In this document: positions 8,530-16,848 of the stretch, in pieces
Numbering within the stretch: position 1 is the first letter of the stretch
Layout: each line of letters begins with the position of its first letter
NCBI RefSeq assembly: GCF_918698115.1
Contig: NZ_CAKKLV010000010.1
Span: 1 to 64,000, forward strand
Direction of reading: 5' to 3'
Length of the DNA: 64,000 nt
From: Peribacillus sp. Bi96
GTDB lineage: Bacteria > Bacillota > Bacilli > Bacillales > DSM-1321
Translations under genes and position numbers: made by a program
The notes under the pieces: generated by a model
What the model was told of the DNA's origin: nothing
Seen by the model: only the letters and a program-made list of their open reading frames with translations
The model's database searches: none

Positions 8530-9555
8530 TTATTTTTCCATGCCTAAGGCTTCTAATAATTGCTGCACTTGTTTCTCCTGTTCTTCTAAAAACTTGCCGA
8601 ATTCTTCACTATTTTTATATTCTTGTTCCCATCCTTGAACTTCCACTTCCTTCTTCCATTCAGAAGTTTCCACTAACTTCGCAATGGATTTGTCCCAAAA
8701 TGTTTTCGCTTCTTCAGACATATTCTGAGGTCCAAATACGCCTCTCCAAATCGTGAATTCCGCATCTATACCCTGTTCCTTTGCCGTCGGTATGTCTTTC
8801 AGATCTCCACCAAGACGCTCCGTCGAGGTTACGGCCAATACTCTGATTTTTCCTGCTTTTAAGAATTCCCTGACGCTGGAGGCATCCGTCCCGATTACAT
8901 CTGCATTCCCTCCAAGCAATGCCGTAATCGCTTCCCCTCCGCCGTCGTAGGAGACATATTTAAGCTTAGTTGGATCCAATCCGTATTCATATGCCGGTAG
9001 AATGGAAATCAAATGATCCATGGATCCCGGAGCCGATCCTCCTGCAAAAGTTAACTTGCGCGGATCTTTCTTCACCACTTCCAACAAGGATTTCAAATCC
9101 TTGAATTCAGAATCCGCCTTTACCACTATCGCTCCGTAATCTTTTGTCAGCTGTGCCAAAGGAGTCGTATTTTTATATCCATAAGGACTGTTGCCCTCTT
9201 TTTTAAGATTATTGATGATGACAGGCGGTGAGTTCACGAAAAGCATGTCGTTATTATCCGCTTGCTGTGTTGCATAATCGGCCATGAAGACAGCACCCCC
9301 GCCACCAGGTTTGTTTTCGACGGTTAAAGGCTGGTTCACCAGTTTTGTCTCACCTAAGACCTTCGTAAATGAACGGGCTGTTAAATCCCATCCTCCACCT
9401 GCACCCGAAGGAGCAACGATCGTTATGGCTTTTTTCGGATAACCTGTACTTTCTTTCTTTTCGCCTGATGTATCCGAACTACTGCCACATGCACCTAAAC
9501 TTAAAGCTAACGAACTTGCCAATAGTACCGCAGAAATCTTTTTACGAGAAAACAT
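8530..9555 (-). CDS. tctC: Tripartite tricarboxylate transporter substrate-binding lipoprotein TctC
   Basis: Bug-type extracytoplasmic solute-binding protein that captures the substrate for TctAB. The N-terminus is a lipoprotein signal with lipobox LGAC (lipidated Cys23), so it is anchored outside the membrane. Family motifs include ITIVAPSGAGGGWDLTAR (about 44-61) and the VENKPGGGG loop. Length is 341 aa. It is the first gene of tctCBA. GGGGGAT precedes ATG 9555, and a catabolite-responsive element lies just upstream. Substrate (citrate, tricarballylate or another acid) is unknown. Confidence 0.93.
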   Translation of the reverse strand: MFSRKKISAVLLASSLALSLGACGSSSDTSGEKKESTGYPKKAITIVAPSGAGGGWDLTARSFTKVLGETKLVNQPLTVENKPGGGGAVFMADYATQQADNNDMLFVNSPPVIINNLKKEGNSPYGYKNTTPLAQLTKDYGAIVVKADSEFKDLKSLLEVVKKDPRKLTFAGGSAPGSMDHLISILPAYEYGLDPTKLKYVSYDGGGEAITALLGGNADVIGTDASSVREFLKAGKIRVLAVTSTERLGGDLKDIPTAKEQGIDAEFTIWRGVFGPQNMSEEAKTFWDKSIAKLVETSEWKKEVEVQGWEQEYKNSEEFGKFLEEQEKQVQQLLEALGMEK

Positions 9556-9569
9556 ATGAATCCCCCTTT

Positions 9570-9583
9570 TGAAAGCGTTTTCT
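9570..9583 (-). promoter_or_regulatory. cre (CcpA site) in front of tctCBA
   Basis: TGAAAGCGTTTTCT matches the cre consensus TGWAARCGYTWNCW at every position. It lies directly before the tctC ribosome site, a position expected to block transcription when CcpA with HPr-P or Crh-P binds, giving glucose repression of tricarboxylate uptake. Confidence 0.85.
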
Positions 9584-9685
9584 TCATTCTACAAAAATAT
9601 CTTGATTTTCTTTAATTATTAAACTAAAATGCATAAATTCCATAATCTTCATATTGTTCATAAAGTTTTATAGCAGGAAAAGGGG

Positions 9686-9711
9686 AAAAAGACTGCCCAT
9701 TAAGAGCAGTC
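9686..9711 (-). terminator. Terminator after the AEC transporter gene
   Basis: A GACTGC / GCAGTC stem follows the stop codon of the AEC gene, with TTTTT on the minus strand. Confidence 0.7.
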
Positions 9712-9714
9712 CAA

Positions 9715-10641
9715 CTAGAATAGAATTTTTGATAGATATACGACCAATGTTACCGTTATACTGCTGAATAAAGTGGACATCAAGACCGTCTGTGCCGCAT
9801 ACTCCGGATGGTTGCCATACTCTAAAGCGAATAATGCGCTGTTTCTTGATGTTGGAAATGAGCTCGCGATAAATAACCCTTGAGCCACAGTCCCTTCCAA
9901 ACCAAGCATGTGGATGATCAGGAATGCGATGGATGGTGAGAGTATTAAGCGTCCAATCAAGCTAAGAATAAGCGGAAGTGGGAAATGGGTTATTTTCAAG
10001 TAAGCACTCTGTGCCCCCAATGTAATCAGGGCAATGGCTATGAATGCACTCGCGATATTATCAATTGGGGTCCATAAAAACAGAGGAATATCGAAAGAAG
10101 CCTCTTGTAATAGGAAACCGAGTAAGAGAGCATAAATGACGGGGTTCTTCAAGAACTCGCGCATGGCACCCTTTGCACTTTTTGTATGGACGGAAACGGA
10201 ATTCATCAATCCATAGGTATAACTCAATAGATTTTGAAAGATGATCACGATGACTTGGATTGACAGACCAAGAGGATTGGAATGAAAAACCATCTGGCTG
10301 ACGGGGAGTCCGAAATTGGCTGAGTTATTTAGGACCACACTATTTTTAAACGTGGCAGAAAGACTTTGATCAAACTTCGCGAGTTTGGCAATCACTGTAC
10401 TCACTATGATGAGACTTCCAGCTTGCAGAGCAAGGAAGCCAAATATTTGGACGATCATTCCCCCACCCATATTACTATGATATATATTGACAAAGCTAAT
10501 GGCCGGCATGAGCAGGAAGTGATTCAATTTAGATAACGTATTCATATCCAGGTTGAATTTACGATGAAGAATGGCCCCCGCCCCTATAAGGAAAAAGACC
10601 GGCACAATGACATTCAATACGATTAGAAACAGGACACTCAT
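9715..10641 (-). CDS. AEC-family transporter (auxin efflux carrier-like)
   Basis: Membrane permease of the AEC family, bacterial members of which export or exchange organic acids such as malate or malonate. About ten hydrophobic helices span 308 aa. The N-terminal helix is followed by GAGAILHRKF, and the central NNSANFGLPVS motif is the family's broken-helix signature. The start is placed at ATG 10641, seven bases after GGAGAGG; an upstream in-frame TTG at 10668 has no ribosome site. It lies downstream of a LysR gene that may regulate it. The substrate cannot be told from sequence. Confidence 0.87.
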   Translation of the reverse strand: MSVLFLIVLNVIVPVFFLIGAGAILHRKFNLDMNTLSKLNHFLLMPAISFVNIYHSNMGGGMIVQIFGFLALQAGSLIIVSTVIAKLAKFDQSLSATFKNSVVLNNSANFGLPVSQMVFHSNPLGLSIQVIVIIFQNLLSYTYGLMNSVSVHTKSAKGAMREFLKNPVIYALLLGFLLQEASFDIPLFLWTPIDNIASAFIAIALITLGAQSAYLKITHFPLPLILSLIGRLILSPSIAFLIIHMLGLEGTVAQGLFIASSFPTSRNSALFALEYGNHPEYAAQTVLMSTLFSSITVTLVVYLSKILF

Positions 10642-10765
10642 TTGACTACCTCTCCATTCCTTAGGCAAACCTCCGTTGATTTACATCTCCCATCTATCAT
10701 AATGCCGAGAAACCCATAATTAAAATACCAAAAATTTATCGTTACCGATTCAAAAATGGAATGAC

Positions 10766-10797
10766 AAAAAAAAAGCACAGAAGTTTCTGTGCCTTTT
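10766..10797. terminator. Bidirectional terminator after the lysR-type gene
   Basis: Arms GCACAGAA / TTCTGTGC (10775-10792) are flanked by A and T runs on both sides. It overlaps the end of the LysR-type gene and separates it from the AEC transporter gene. Confidence 0.8.
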
Positions 10798-11669
10798 TAA
10801 ATATCCTTCATGAAATCGACGTCCTTGACAAATTGGACAAACTCTTTGACCAGCCTTAATTCCAGCGACTTTTCATGATATAACATCCACGTATTCCTTA
10901 TAAGCAGATTTCCTTGCTTATCCTTCAAATCCATTTGACGGAGATTTTGGTCTTTCTCCAATAAAACACTAGGAAGGATTCCATATCCCAGTCCATTCCT
11001 GACCATTTCTTTGCATGTATCCCCTTTGTCCACTTCCATCCCTACCAAAGGAGGCCCTGAAAAATTGTCTCTCCACCAATTATCGATCATTGTTTTTAAA
11101 AGAGCATCTGTCCCATAATCAATCCTCGGCATTGAGGGCAGATCCCGGACTTCGATTTTTTCCTTGGAAGCAATACAAATCGTTTCCTCAAAAAGATGAT
11201 GCCTTGCCCCTGCCCATTGATAGTCCCCCCTGACAATCCCGACATGGACTTCTTCCTTGTAAATGAGGTTCAATACTTCCTTGCTCCAACCTGTAGTCAC
11301 ATGGAAATCCACTTTAGGATATCGTTCACGAAATAATTTCAAAAGGCCGGGCAATTTATGCAGCGTAATATAGTTGGAAACACCCAACCGTAATGTTCCA
11401 CTGATCTCCTGACCCATATTGAACGCTGTCTCTTTTATCTGCCGGAGCTTGATCAGCATCTCATCTGCACAGATTGCCAAGTAATCCCCTTGAGGGGTGA
11501 ATTGGACTCCTCTTGTTCCCCGCTCAACAATTTTTAAATTGAATTCCTTCTCCATTTGTTGAATTCGTTTCGTTAAAGAAGGTTGAGAGATATATAAACT
11601 TTGCGCCGTTTTAGTAATATTCTTGTGCTCATGTAACACCTTTAAAATATGCCAATCCCTTTCATTCAT
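10797..11669 (-). CDS. LysR-family transcriptional regulator
   Basis: DNA-binding regulator with an N-terminal winged HTH (residues 1-60, containing ITKTAQSLYISQPSLTKRI) and a C-terminal periplasmic-binding-protein-like effector domain (about 90-285, beginning GTLRLGVSNYITLHKLPGLL). Length is 290 aa, normal for LysR. The reading frame is open to 11813, but ATG 11669 is preceded by GGGGGAAGGG and gives the standard MNERDWHILKVLHEH start, so the 48 upstream codons are excluded. The likely target is the downstream AEC transporter. The effector is unknown. Confidence 0.9.
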   Translation of the reverse strand: MNERDWHILKVLHEHKNITKTAQSLYISQPSLTKRIQQMEKEFNLKIVERGTRGVQFTPQGDYLAICADEMLIKLRQIKETAFNMGQEISGTLRLGVSNYITLHKLPGLLKLFRERYPKVDFHVTTGWSKEVLNLIYKEEVHVGIVRGDYQWAGARHHLFEETICIASKEKIEVRDLPSMPRIDYGTDALLKTMIDNWWRDNFSGPPLVGMEVDKGDTCKEMVRNGLGYGILPSVLLEKDQNLRQMDLKDKQGNLLIRNTWMLYHEKSLELRLVKEFVQFVKDVDFMKDI

Positions 11670-11828
11670 AACCCTTCCCCCGATACCGATTTTCCTGTTT
11701 GTTTTATTAAACTTACCATAAATGGCATGTTGGTTATATCCTTTTACAAAGTAAAAAAGCCCAAGCCATGCAGGCAAGGACCTTCCCATAATCGCATTCT
11801 CTTGCCCATTCAAGCGGGGGATGCTCAG

Positions 11829-12626
11829 TCATTCATTTAATTGAATTCTCTCTGGGCAAGTATAGATATTCATGGAATCATTACGAATGAATCCGACCGT
11901 GGTAATTCCCAATCCTTCAGCCAACTCCAAAGCCAATTCCGTTGGAGCGGATTTCGAGAGTATCAGTTCACAGCCGATCTTCGCCACTTTCAATAGAATT
12001 TCCGATGAAATCCGGCCACTGAACACGATGGCTTTTCCTTCTATCGAAATACCATTTTTCAAGCAATGACCATATATTTTGTCCAAAGCGTTATGCCGTC
12101 CGATGTCCATCCTGCTCAATACGAGGCCATCGACATCACATAATGCAGCATTATGGACTCCGCCCGTATTCTGAAAGGTGACAGCAGAATTTTGTAAGTC
12201 CTTCATCAAGCGGAAGCAATCATTAGGTGTTAGTTTTACCGATACATTATCCATTTTCTTGGCAGTCAACGCATCATTCACAAAGACGAAACCTTGTCTG
12301 CTCATCCCGCAGCAAGACGTTATATATCGCTTATTTTGAAAGTCCTGGTAGTAAGGGTTCACTTTATCTGTCTTCACATGAACAAATCCCTCTTTTTCCT
12401 GGACCCAGATTTCTTTTATCTCTTCATATTTTTTGATGATGCCTTCAGAAGCCAAATAACCAATCACCATATCTTCGATGTACTCAGGTGTGCAAACCAT
12501 CGTAACGAATTCCTGGCCATTTATTTTCACTGTAACGGGAAACTCCGTTACGATCGTATCTTCCGTTCGCTTCATGTTGCCTTTGGTTATCCGGATGATA
12601 TCCCTCTTCATTTCAATCGCTTTCAC
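11829..12626 (-). CDS. fdhD: Formate dehydrogenase accessory sulfurtransferase FdhD
   Basis: FdhD transfers sulfur from a cysteine desulfurase to the molybdenum cofactor, a step required for formate dehydrogenase activity. The active-site cysteine loop reads TSCCGMSRQG (about residues 103-112), followed by the conserved FQNTGGVHNAAL and DIGRHNALDKIYG motifs and FSGRISSEIL. Length is 265 aa. GTG 12626 follows GGGAG by eight bases. It is divergent from fdhF and codirectional with the DUF2294 gene, which supports a molybdoenzyme maturation role. Confidence 0.95.
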   Translation of the reverse strand: MKAIEMKRDIIRITKGNMKRTEDTIVTEFPVTVKINGQEFVTMVCTPEYIEDMVIGYLASEGIIKKYEEIKEIWVQEKEGFVHVKTDKVNPYYQDFQNKRYITSCCGMSRQGFVFVNDALTAKKMDNVSVKLTPNDCFRLMKDLQNSAVTFQNTGGVHNAALCDVDGLVLSRMDIGRHNALDKIYGHCLKNGISIEGKAIVFSGRISSEILLKVAKIGCELILSKSAPTELALELAEGLGITTVGFIRNDSMNIYTCPERIQLNE

Positions 12627-12696
12627 GTTTCCACTCCCTTTTAATATCCAGGAGCCAATCGACCATTGGTAAGGAACATCGATTTACCATACCTGG

Positions 12697-13059
12697 TCAA
12701 TGCCCGTTTAGTTTATCCGCTAAATTCTTATCAAATACAAATACGGAAATCGCTATGTTCTCTTTAACTTTGATGTCTGTAAACAAATGGACCAGATTAG
12801 CCCCAACCAGTTCTTCCATTCCATCAGGAGGACTCTCCGAATACACATCCTGAATCATTTTGGTTCGAGCAGAATGGACCATATCCCTTCCTTCCTCTGA
12901 TCTTGATATGAACATTTCCGTCGGAGTCAAATTCCCATATAATGTAGAAACGGCCATGTTTTCGACGAAAACTGTGTGTATGCGTTCCGGACCTTTCCCG
13001 AATAGTTCCTTGCGAAGCTTGCGGATTATATCATTGAATTCATGAATTACTTTTGACAA
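12697..13059 (-). CDS. DUF2294 family protein
   Basis: Small soluble protein (120 aa) of the DUF2294 family. No membrane segment, signal peptide or cysteine cluster is visible, and I know of no established biochemical function. The TTG at 13059 is preferred because AGGAGTGAGG lies five bases before it; the in-frame TTG at 13080 lacks a ribosome site. It sits 70 bases upstream of fdhD on the same strand and is divergent from fdhF, so a link with formate dehydrogenase expression or maturation is plausible by context only. Confidence 0.75.
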   Translation of the reverse strand: MSKVIHEFNDIIRKLRKELFGKGPERIHTVFVENMAVSTLYGNLTPTEMFISRSEEGRDMVHSARTKMIQDVYSESPPDGMEELVGANLVHLFTDIKVKENIAISVFVFDKNLADKLNGH

Positions 13060-13161
13060 ATTAACCTCACTCCTAATCAAGGAATTTTCTTCTTCTTAAT
13101 TGTCTTATCATAAATCAACAAAAAACAAAAGGAATTTGGAAGTTGCAGCCCTTATACAGGA

Positions 13162-13190
13162 TTGTTTCTTTCTGGAATTAAAGGTATAAT
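13162..13190 (+). promoter_or_regulatory. Predicted sigma-A promoter of fdhF
   Basis: TTGTTT (13162-13167) and a perfect TATAAT (13185-13190) are spaced by 17 bases. The predicted start near 13197 gives a leader of about 195 nt before fdhF. Confidence 0.75.
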
Positions 13191-13302
13191 ATCAGTGATG
13201 AAAGTTGGGTATGCAATATTGTATTGTTGTGTCCCTATCTTTTTCAATACCTATACATAATGGTATGATTGGTATATTGGCAAGTTTTGCTATTAAACTA
13301 TT

Positions 13303-13379
13303 CCACCATGACTTACACAACCGTTTTAGAGCTGGAGGTGTAATCATGGTGGTTTTTTTACGTGTTTTCAGCTCTAAAA
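13303..13379 (+). promoter_or_regulatory. Structured fdhF leader: terminator hairpin with alternative pairing
   Basis: Bases 13303-13318 (CCACCATGACTTACAC) pair with 13338-13352 (GTGTAATCATGGTGG), giving 15 bp with one bulged C, followed by seven T (13353-13359): an intrinsic terminator inside the fdhF leader. The 19-nt loop contains TTTTAGAGCTG (13324-13334), exactly complementary to CAGCTCTAAAA (13369-13379), which overlaps the fdhF ribosome site AAAAGGGGG. Attenuation or ribosome-site control is the natural reading. I recognise no known riboswitch class. Confidence 0.65.
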
Positions 13380-13399
13380 GGGGGATATATTATGAGTGA
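13346..13399 (+). CDS. Possible 17-codon leader ORF overlapping fdhF start
   Basis: ATG 13346 is preceded by GGAGGTG at an ideal distance and encodes MVVFLRVFSSKRGIYYE before a TGA at 13397-13399 that overlaps the first codons of fdhF in another frame. Its ribosome site and start codon both lie in the right arm of the leader hairpin. It could be a coupling or attenuation ORF; translation is unproven. Confidence 0.4.
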   Translation: MVVFLRVFSSKRGIYYE

Positions 13400-16331
13400 T
13401 TCGTATATTACTATAATAATTAATGGGTTGGAGCATACGGCAAAAACCGGATCAACAATCCTTGAAGTTATCAATCAAAATGAGATAGCCCATCCGCAAA
13501 TTTGTTATGTCCCTGAAGTGGATCCAATCCAAACATGTGACACTTGTATCGTCGAGGTCGACGGAAAGCTCGTCCGATCATGTTCGACAGTGGCAGTGAG
13601 CGGCATGGATATTGCCTTGGACTCAAGAAAGGCAAAAGAAGCCCAAACCGAAGCAATGGACCGGATCCTGGAAAATCATTCATTATACTGTACAGTATGT
13701 GATAATAATAATGGAAATTGTACACTTCATAACACGGCAGAATTAATGGAAATCGAACATCAAAAATATCCTTATACACCGAAAGTGAAATTGGGTGACG
13801 TCGATATGTCCCATCCATTTTACCGCTATGATGCCAATCAATGCATTGCATGCGGTCAATGCGTCGAAGTCTGCCAAAATCTACAGGTCAATGAGACGCT
13901 TTCCATCGACTGGGAAGCAGATCGCCCTAGGGTAATCTGGGATGAAGGAACGGAAATCAACAACTCATCATGTGTAGGCTGCGGACAGTGTGTCACCATT
14001 TGTCCTTGTAATGCTTTAATGGAGAAATCAATGCTGGGTGAGGCTGGTTTCATGTCAGGTTTGAAAAGCGACATGCTTGAACCCATGATTGACCTTGTTA
14101 AAGAGGTGGAACCTGGATACAGTGGGATTTTTGCCATTTCGGAAATTGAAGCGGCAATGCGTGATACAAGGACGAAGAAAACAAAAACGGTCTGTACGTT
14201 CTGTGGGGTAGGTTGCACATTTGAAGTTTGGACAAAAGGCCGTACAATCCTTAAAGTCCAGCCTACTCATGAAGCCCCGGTTAATGCCATTTCCACATGT
14301 GTTAAAGGGAAATTCGGCTGGGACTTCGTAAACTCCGAAAAACGCTTGACCAAGCCCCTGATTCGTAAAAATGGGAAATTCGTTGAATCAAGCTGGGATG
14401 AAGCACTTGATTTGGTTGCCTCAAAATTTGGTTCGATCAAGCAACAGCACGGCGGTAATTCAGTCGGATTCATTTCTTCATCCAAGATCACGAATGAAGA
14501 AAACTATGTGATACAAAAATTGGCACGACAAGTTTTCGAGACGAATAACGTCGACAATTGCTCCCGTTATTGTCAATCACCAGCAACAGACGGATTATTC
14601 CGTACAGTCGGAATGGGTGGAGATGCTGGCACGATTAAAGATATCGCAGCGGCAGGACTTGTCATCATCGTCGGTGCTAACCCTGCAGAAGGCCATCCGG
14701 TATTAGCAACACGCGTTAAACGGGCCCATAAACTCCATGGTCAAAAACTGATTGTTTCAGATCTTCGGAAAAATGAAATGGCAGAGCGTTCTGATCTCTT
14801 TATGAGACCAAAGCAAGGTACGGACCAAGTATGGCTTATGGCCGTTACAAAATATATAATCGATCAAGGCTGGCATGATCACGAATTCATCAATGAAAAT
14901 GTGAATTTCTTCGACGATTATAAAGAGATACTTAAGAAATATACTTTGGAATATGCAGAACAAAAAACAGGAATAACAAAAGAAACACTAATTCAAGTAG
15001 CTGAAACGATTCGTGATGCTGACGGGACTTGCATCCTTTGGGGAATGGGTGTAACACAAAACACTGGTGGTTCCGATACTTCCGCTGCAATTTCCAACCT
15101 TTTACTAGCTACAGGAAACTACCGCCGTCCAGGAGCTGGAGCGTATCCACTTCGCGGCCATAACAATGTACAAGGTGCTTGTGATATGGGTACTCTTCCA
15201 ACATGGCTTCCAGGATATCAGCATATTTCTGATGATGCAGCACGGGCTAAATTCGAAAAAGCATATGGAGTAAAAATTGATGGACAACCAGGTATGAACA
15301 ATATCGAAATGCTTCACGCAATTGAAAAAGGCGATATGAAAGCAATGTACCTTGTCGGTGAGGATATGGCACTTGTCGATTCTGATGCCAACCACGTTCA
15401 TAACGTATTATCGAGCTTGGATTTCTTTGTTGTTCAAGATATTTTCCTTTCCAGAACCGCACAATATGCAGACGTCGTATTACCAGGAGTACCATCTCTT
15501 GAAAAAGACGGAACGTTTACCAATACGGAGCGCCGTGTACAGCGTTTATACCAAGCACTGCCTACTTTAGGAGAAGCTAAAGCAGACTGGTGGATCACCC
15601 AAGAGATTGCTAAACGCTTAGGAGCGGATTGGAACTACAAGCACCCTAGTGAAATCTATGCGGAAATGGCAAGCCTCTCTCCACTATTTAGCGGAGCGAA
15701 TTATGAAGTCCTTGAAGGTTGGAACAGCTTCCTATGGGGAAGCCATGATGGTACCAGCACGCCGCTTCTTTATGTGGATGGCTTCAACTTCCCTGATAAG
15801 AAAGCCCGTTTTGCTCTATCTGATTGGGTGGAACCTGCTCAATTCCCAGAGGAATATGATCTTCATATCAACAATGGACGTATGCTTGAACATTTCCATG
15901 AAGGAAATATGACGAATAAATCCAAGGGCATTCAATCTAAAGTTCCTGATATATTCGTTGAGGTTTCTCCCGAGCTTGCAAAAGAACGAAAAGTCAGTGA
16001 TGGCGGACTTGTTCGCTTAGCTTCACCATTCGGAGCCGTTAAAGTAAAGGTTCTGATTACAGACCGAGTACAAGCAAATGAGCTTTTCCTGCCAATGAAC
16101 TCAGTGGATAAAGACTCAGCCATTAATTTCTTGACAGGCCCTGTGTATGATAACCGTACAAGCACTCCTGCTTACAAACAAACGATGGTCCGCATGGAAG
16201 TATTAAGTACAAGCGGAGAAATCCCACTGCCGGGTACCAACCCACGGAATAAAAAACGTCATCCCCAAAATGGTGTTGAGGTTGAACGTAAGTGGGCTCG
16301 TCCAGGGTATGTTCACTTAACGGAAAAATAA
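13392..16331 (+). CDS. fdhF: Formate dehydrogenase catalytic subunit (molybdopterin, FdhF/YrhE type)
   Basis: A 979-aa molybdopterin oxidoreductase annotated as oxidising formate to CO2. In order: N-terminal 2Fe-2S domain (CDTC, about residues 45-75), NuoG-type His/Cys cluster (YCTVCDNNNGNC), two 4Fe-4S ferredoxin motifs (CIACGQCVEVC, CVGCGQCVTIC), a further 4Fe-4S cluster (CTFCGVGC), then the molybdopterin domains and a C-terminal dinucleotide-binding domain. The metal ligand is Cys394 (SRYCQSPA), not selenocysteine, and Gln395 stands where characterised enzymes have His. ATG 13392 follows AAAAGGGGG; the in-frame GTG at 13362 is not used. DUF1641 follows. Confidence 0.92.
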   Translation: MSDSYITIIINGLEHTAKTGSTILEVINQNEIAHPQICYVPEVDPIQTCDTCIVEVDGKLVRSCSTVAVSGMDIALDSRKAKEAQTEAMDRILENHSLYCTVCDNNNGNCTLHNTAELMEIEHQKYPYTPKVKLGDVDMSHPFYRYDANQCIACGQCVEVCQNLQVNETLSIDWEADRPRVIWDEGTEINNSSCVGCGQCVTICPCNALMEKSMLGEAGFMSGLKSDMLEPMIDLVKEVEPGYSGIFAISEIEAAMRDTRTKKTKTVCTFCGVGCTFEVWTKGRTILKVQPTHEAPVNAISTCVKGKFGWDFVNSEKRLTKPLIRKNGKFVESSWDEALDLVASKFGSIKQQHGGNSVGFISSSKITNEENYVIQKLARQVFETNNVDNCSRYCQSPATDGLFRTVGMGGDAGTIKDIAAAGLVIIVGANPAEGHPVLATRVKRAHKLHGQKLIVSDLRKNEMAERSDLFMRPKQGTDQVWLMAVTKYIIDQGWHDHEFINENVNFFDDYKEILKKYTLEYAEQKTGITKETLIQVAETIRDADGTCILWGMGVTQNTGGSDTSAAISNLLLATGNYRRPGAGAYPLRGHNNVQGACDMGTLPTWLPGYQHISDDAARAKFEKAYGVKIDGQPGMNNIEMLHAIEKGDMKAMYLVGEDMALVDSDANHVHNVLSSLDFFVVQDIFLSRTAQYADVVLPGVPSLEKDGTFTNTERRVQRLYQALPTLGEAKADWWITQEIAKRLGADWNYKHPSEIYAEMASLSPLFSGANYEVLEGWNSFLWGSHDGTSTPLLYVDGFNFPDKKARFALSDWVEPAQFPEEYDLHINNGRMLEHFHEGNMTNKSKGIQSKVPDIFVEVSPELAKERKVSDGGLVRLASPFGAVKVKVLITDRVQANELFLPMNSVDKDSAINFLTGPVYDNRTSTPAYKQTMVRMEVLSTSGEIPLPGTNPRNKKRHPQNGVEVERKWARPGYVHLTEK

Positions 16332-16351
16332 ACAAGGAGGGTGAAAAGGTC

Positions 16352-16828
16352 ATGGCAGCTCCCATTACGGAAATCCATAATCCCATTACTGAGGAAGAAA
16401 TAAAGCTACAAAAACTAGAAGAACTAAAAACGCTGATCACCAATAATGAAGATGCGTTAAACAATATGTTTAAAATTGTCAATGAACTGAATGACTCAGG
16501 AGTATTCGAAGCCGCGACCTCCATGCTTCAAGGAAAAGAACAAATTGCAAAAATCGCGCTTCAACAAGTCACAAGACAACCTGTAACAAACCTGATCAAT
16601 ACCCTTATGGGTGCAACAGGAGCCTTGATGAACGCCGATGCCGCACAATCCACGAAACTGCTAAACAGTGCACTGGCAGGAATCGATGAAGGAAACAAAT
16701 TCCTCCAGGCCGATAAGAAAATCGGCGTGTTGGATTTAATGAAAACGTTGAATGATCCCGACATAAACCGGGCAATAGGTTTTGGCGTCCACTTCCTAAA
16801 GGGAATGGGTAAGGAATTGAAAGAATAG
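16352..16828 (+). CDS. DUF1641 protein (YrhD/YjgD-like), formate dehydrogenase partner
   Basis: Mostly helical 158-aa soluble protein of the DUF1641 family. In B. subtilis, members YrhD and YjgD sit next to the fdhF paralogues yrhE and yjgC, and the same arrangement is seen here, 20 bases after fdhF. A hydrophobic, glycine-rich C-terminus (RAIGFGVHFLKGMGKEL) is conserved in the family as I recall it. It could be a small subunit or assembly factor; function is not established. ATG 16352 follows AAGGAGG; the longer frame from 16292 overlaps fdhF and is rejected. Confidence 0.85.
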   Translation: MAAPITEIHNPITEEEIKLQKLEELKTLITNNEDALNNMFKIVNELNDSGVFEAATSMLQGKEQIAKIALQQVTRQPVTNLINTLMGATGALMNADAAQSTKLLNSALAGIDEGNKFLQADKKIGVLDLMKTLNDPDINRAIGFGVHFLKGMGKELKE

Positions 16829-16848
16829 AGTTGGAATCTGCACTAAAC

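Noticed and set aside
9584-9660. Possible sigma-54 promoter before tctC, since rpoN is present
   Set aside because: The GG and GC dinucleotides in the best candidate are wrongly spaced for a -24/-12 promoter.
13323-13335. GTTTTAGAGCTGG resembles the start of the type II CRISPR repeat used by SpyCas9
   Set aside because: Single occurrence, no repeat array and no cas genes; the bases are explained by the fdhF leader pairing.
13205-13399. 64-codon plus-strand frame upstream of fdhF
   Set aside because: Its 5' part has no ribosome site and crosses the predicted terminator hairpin; only the last 17 codons, from ATG 13346, have a plausible start.
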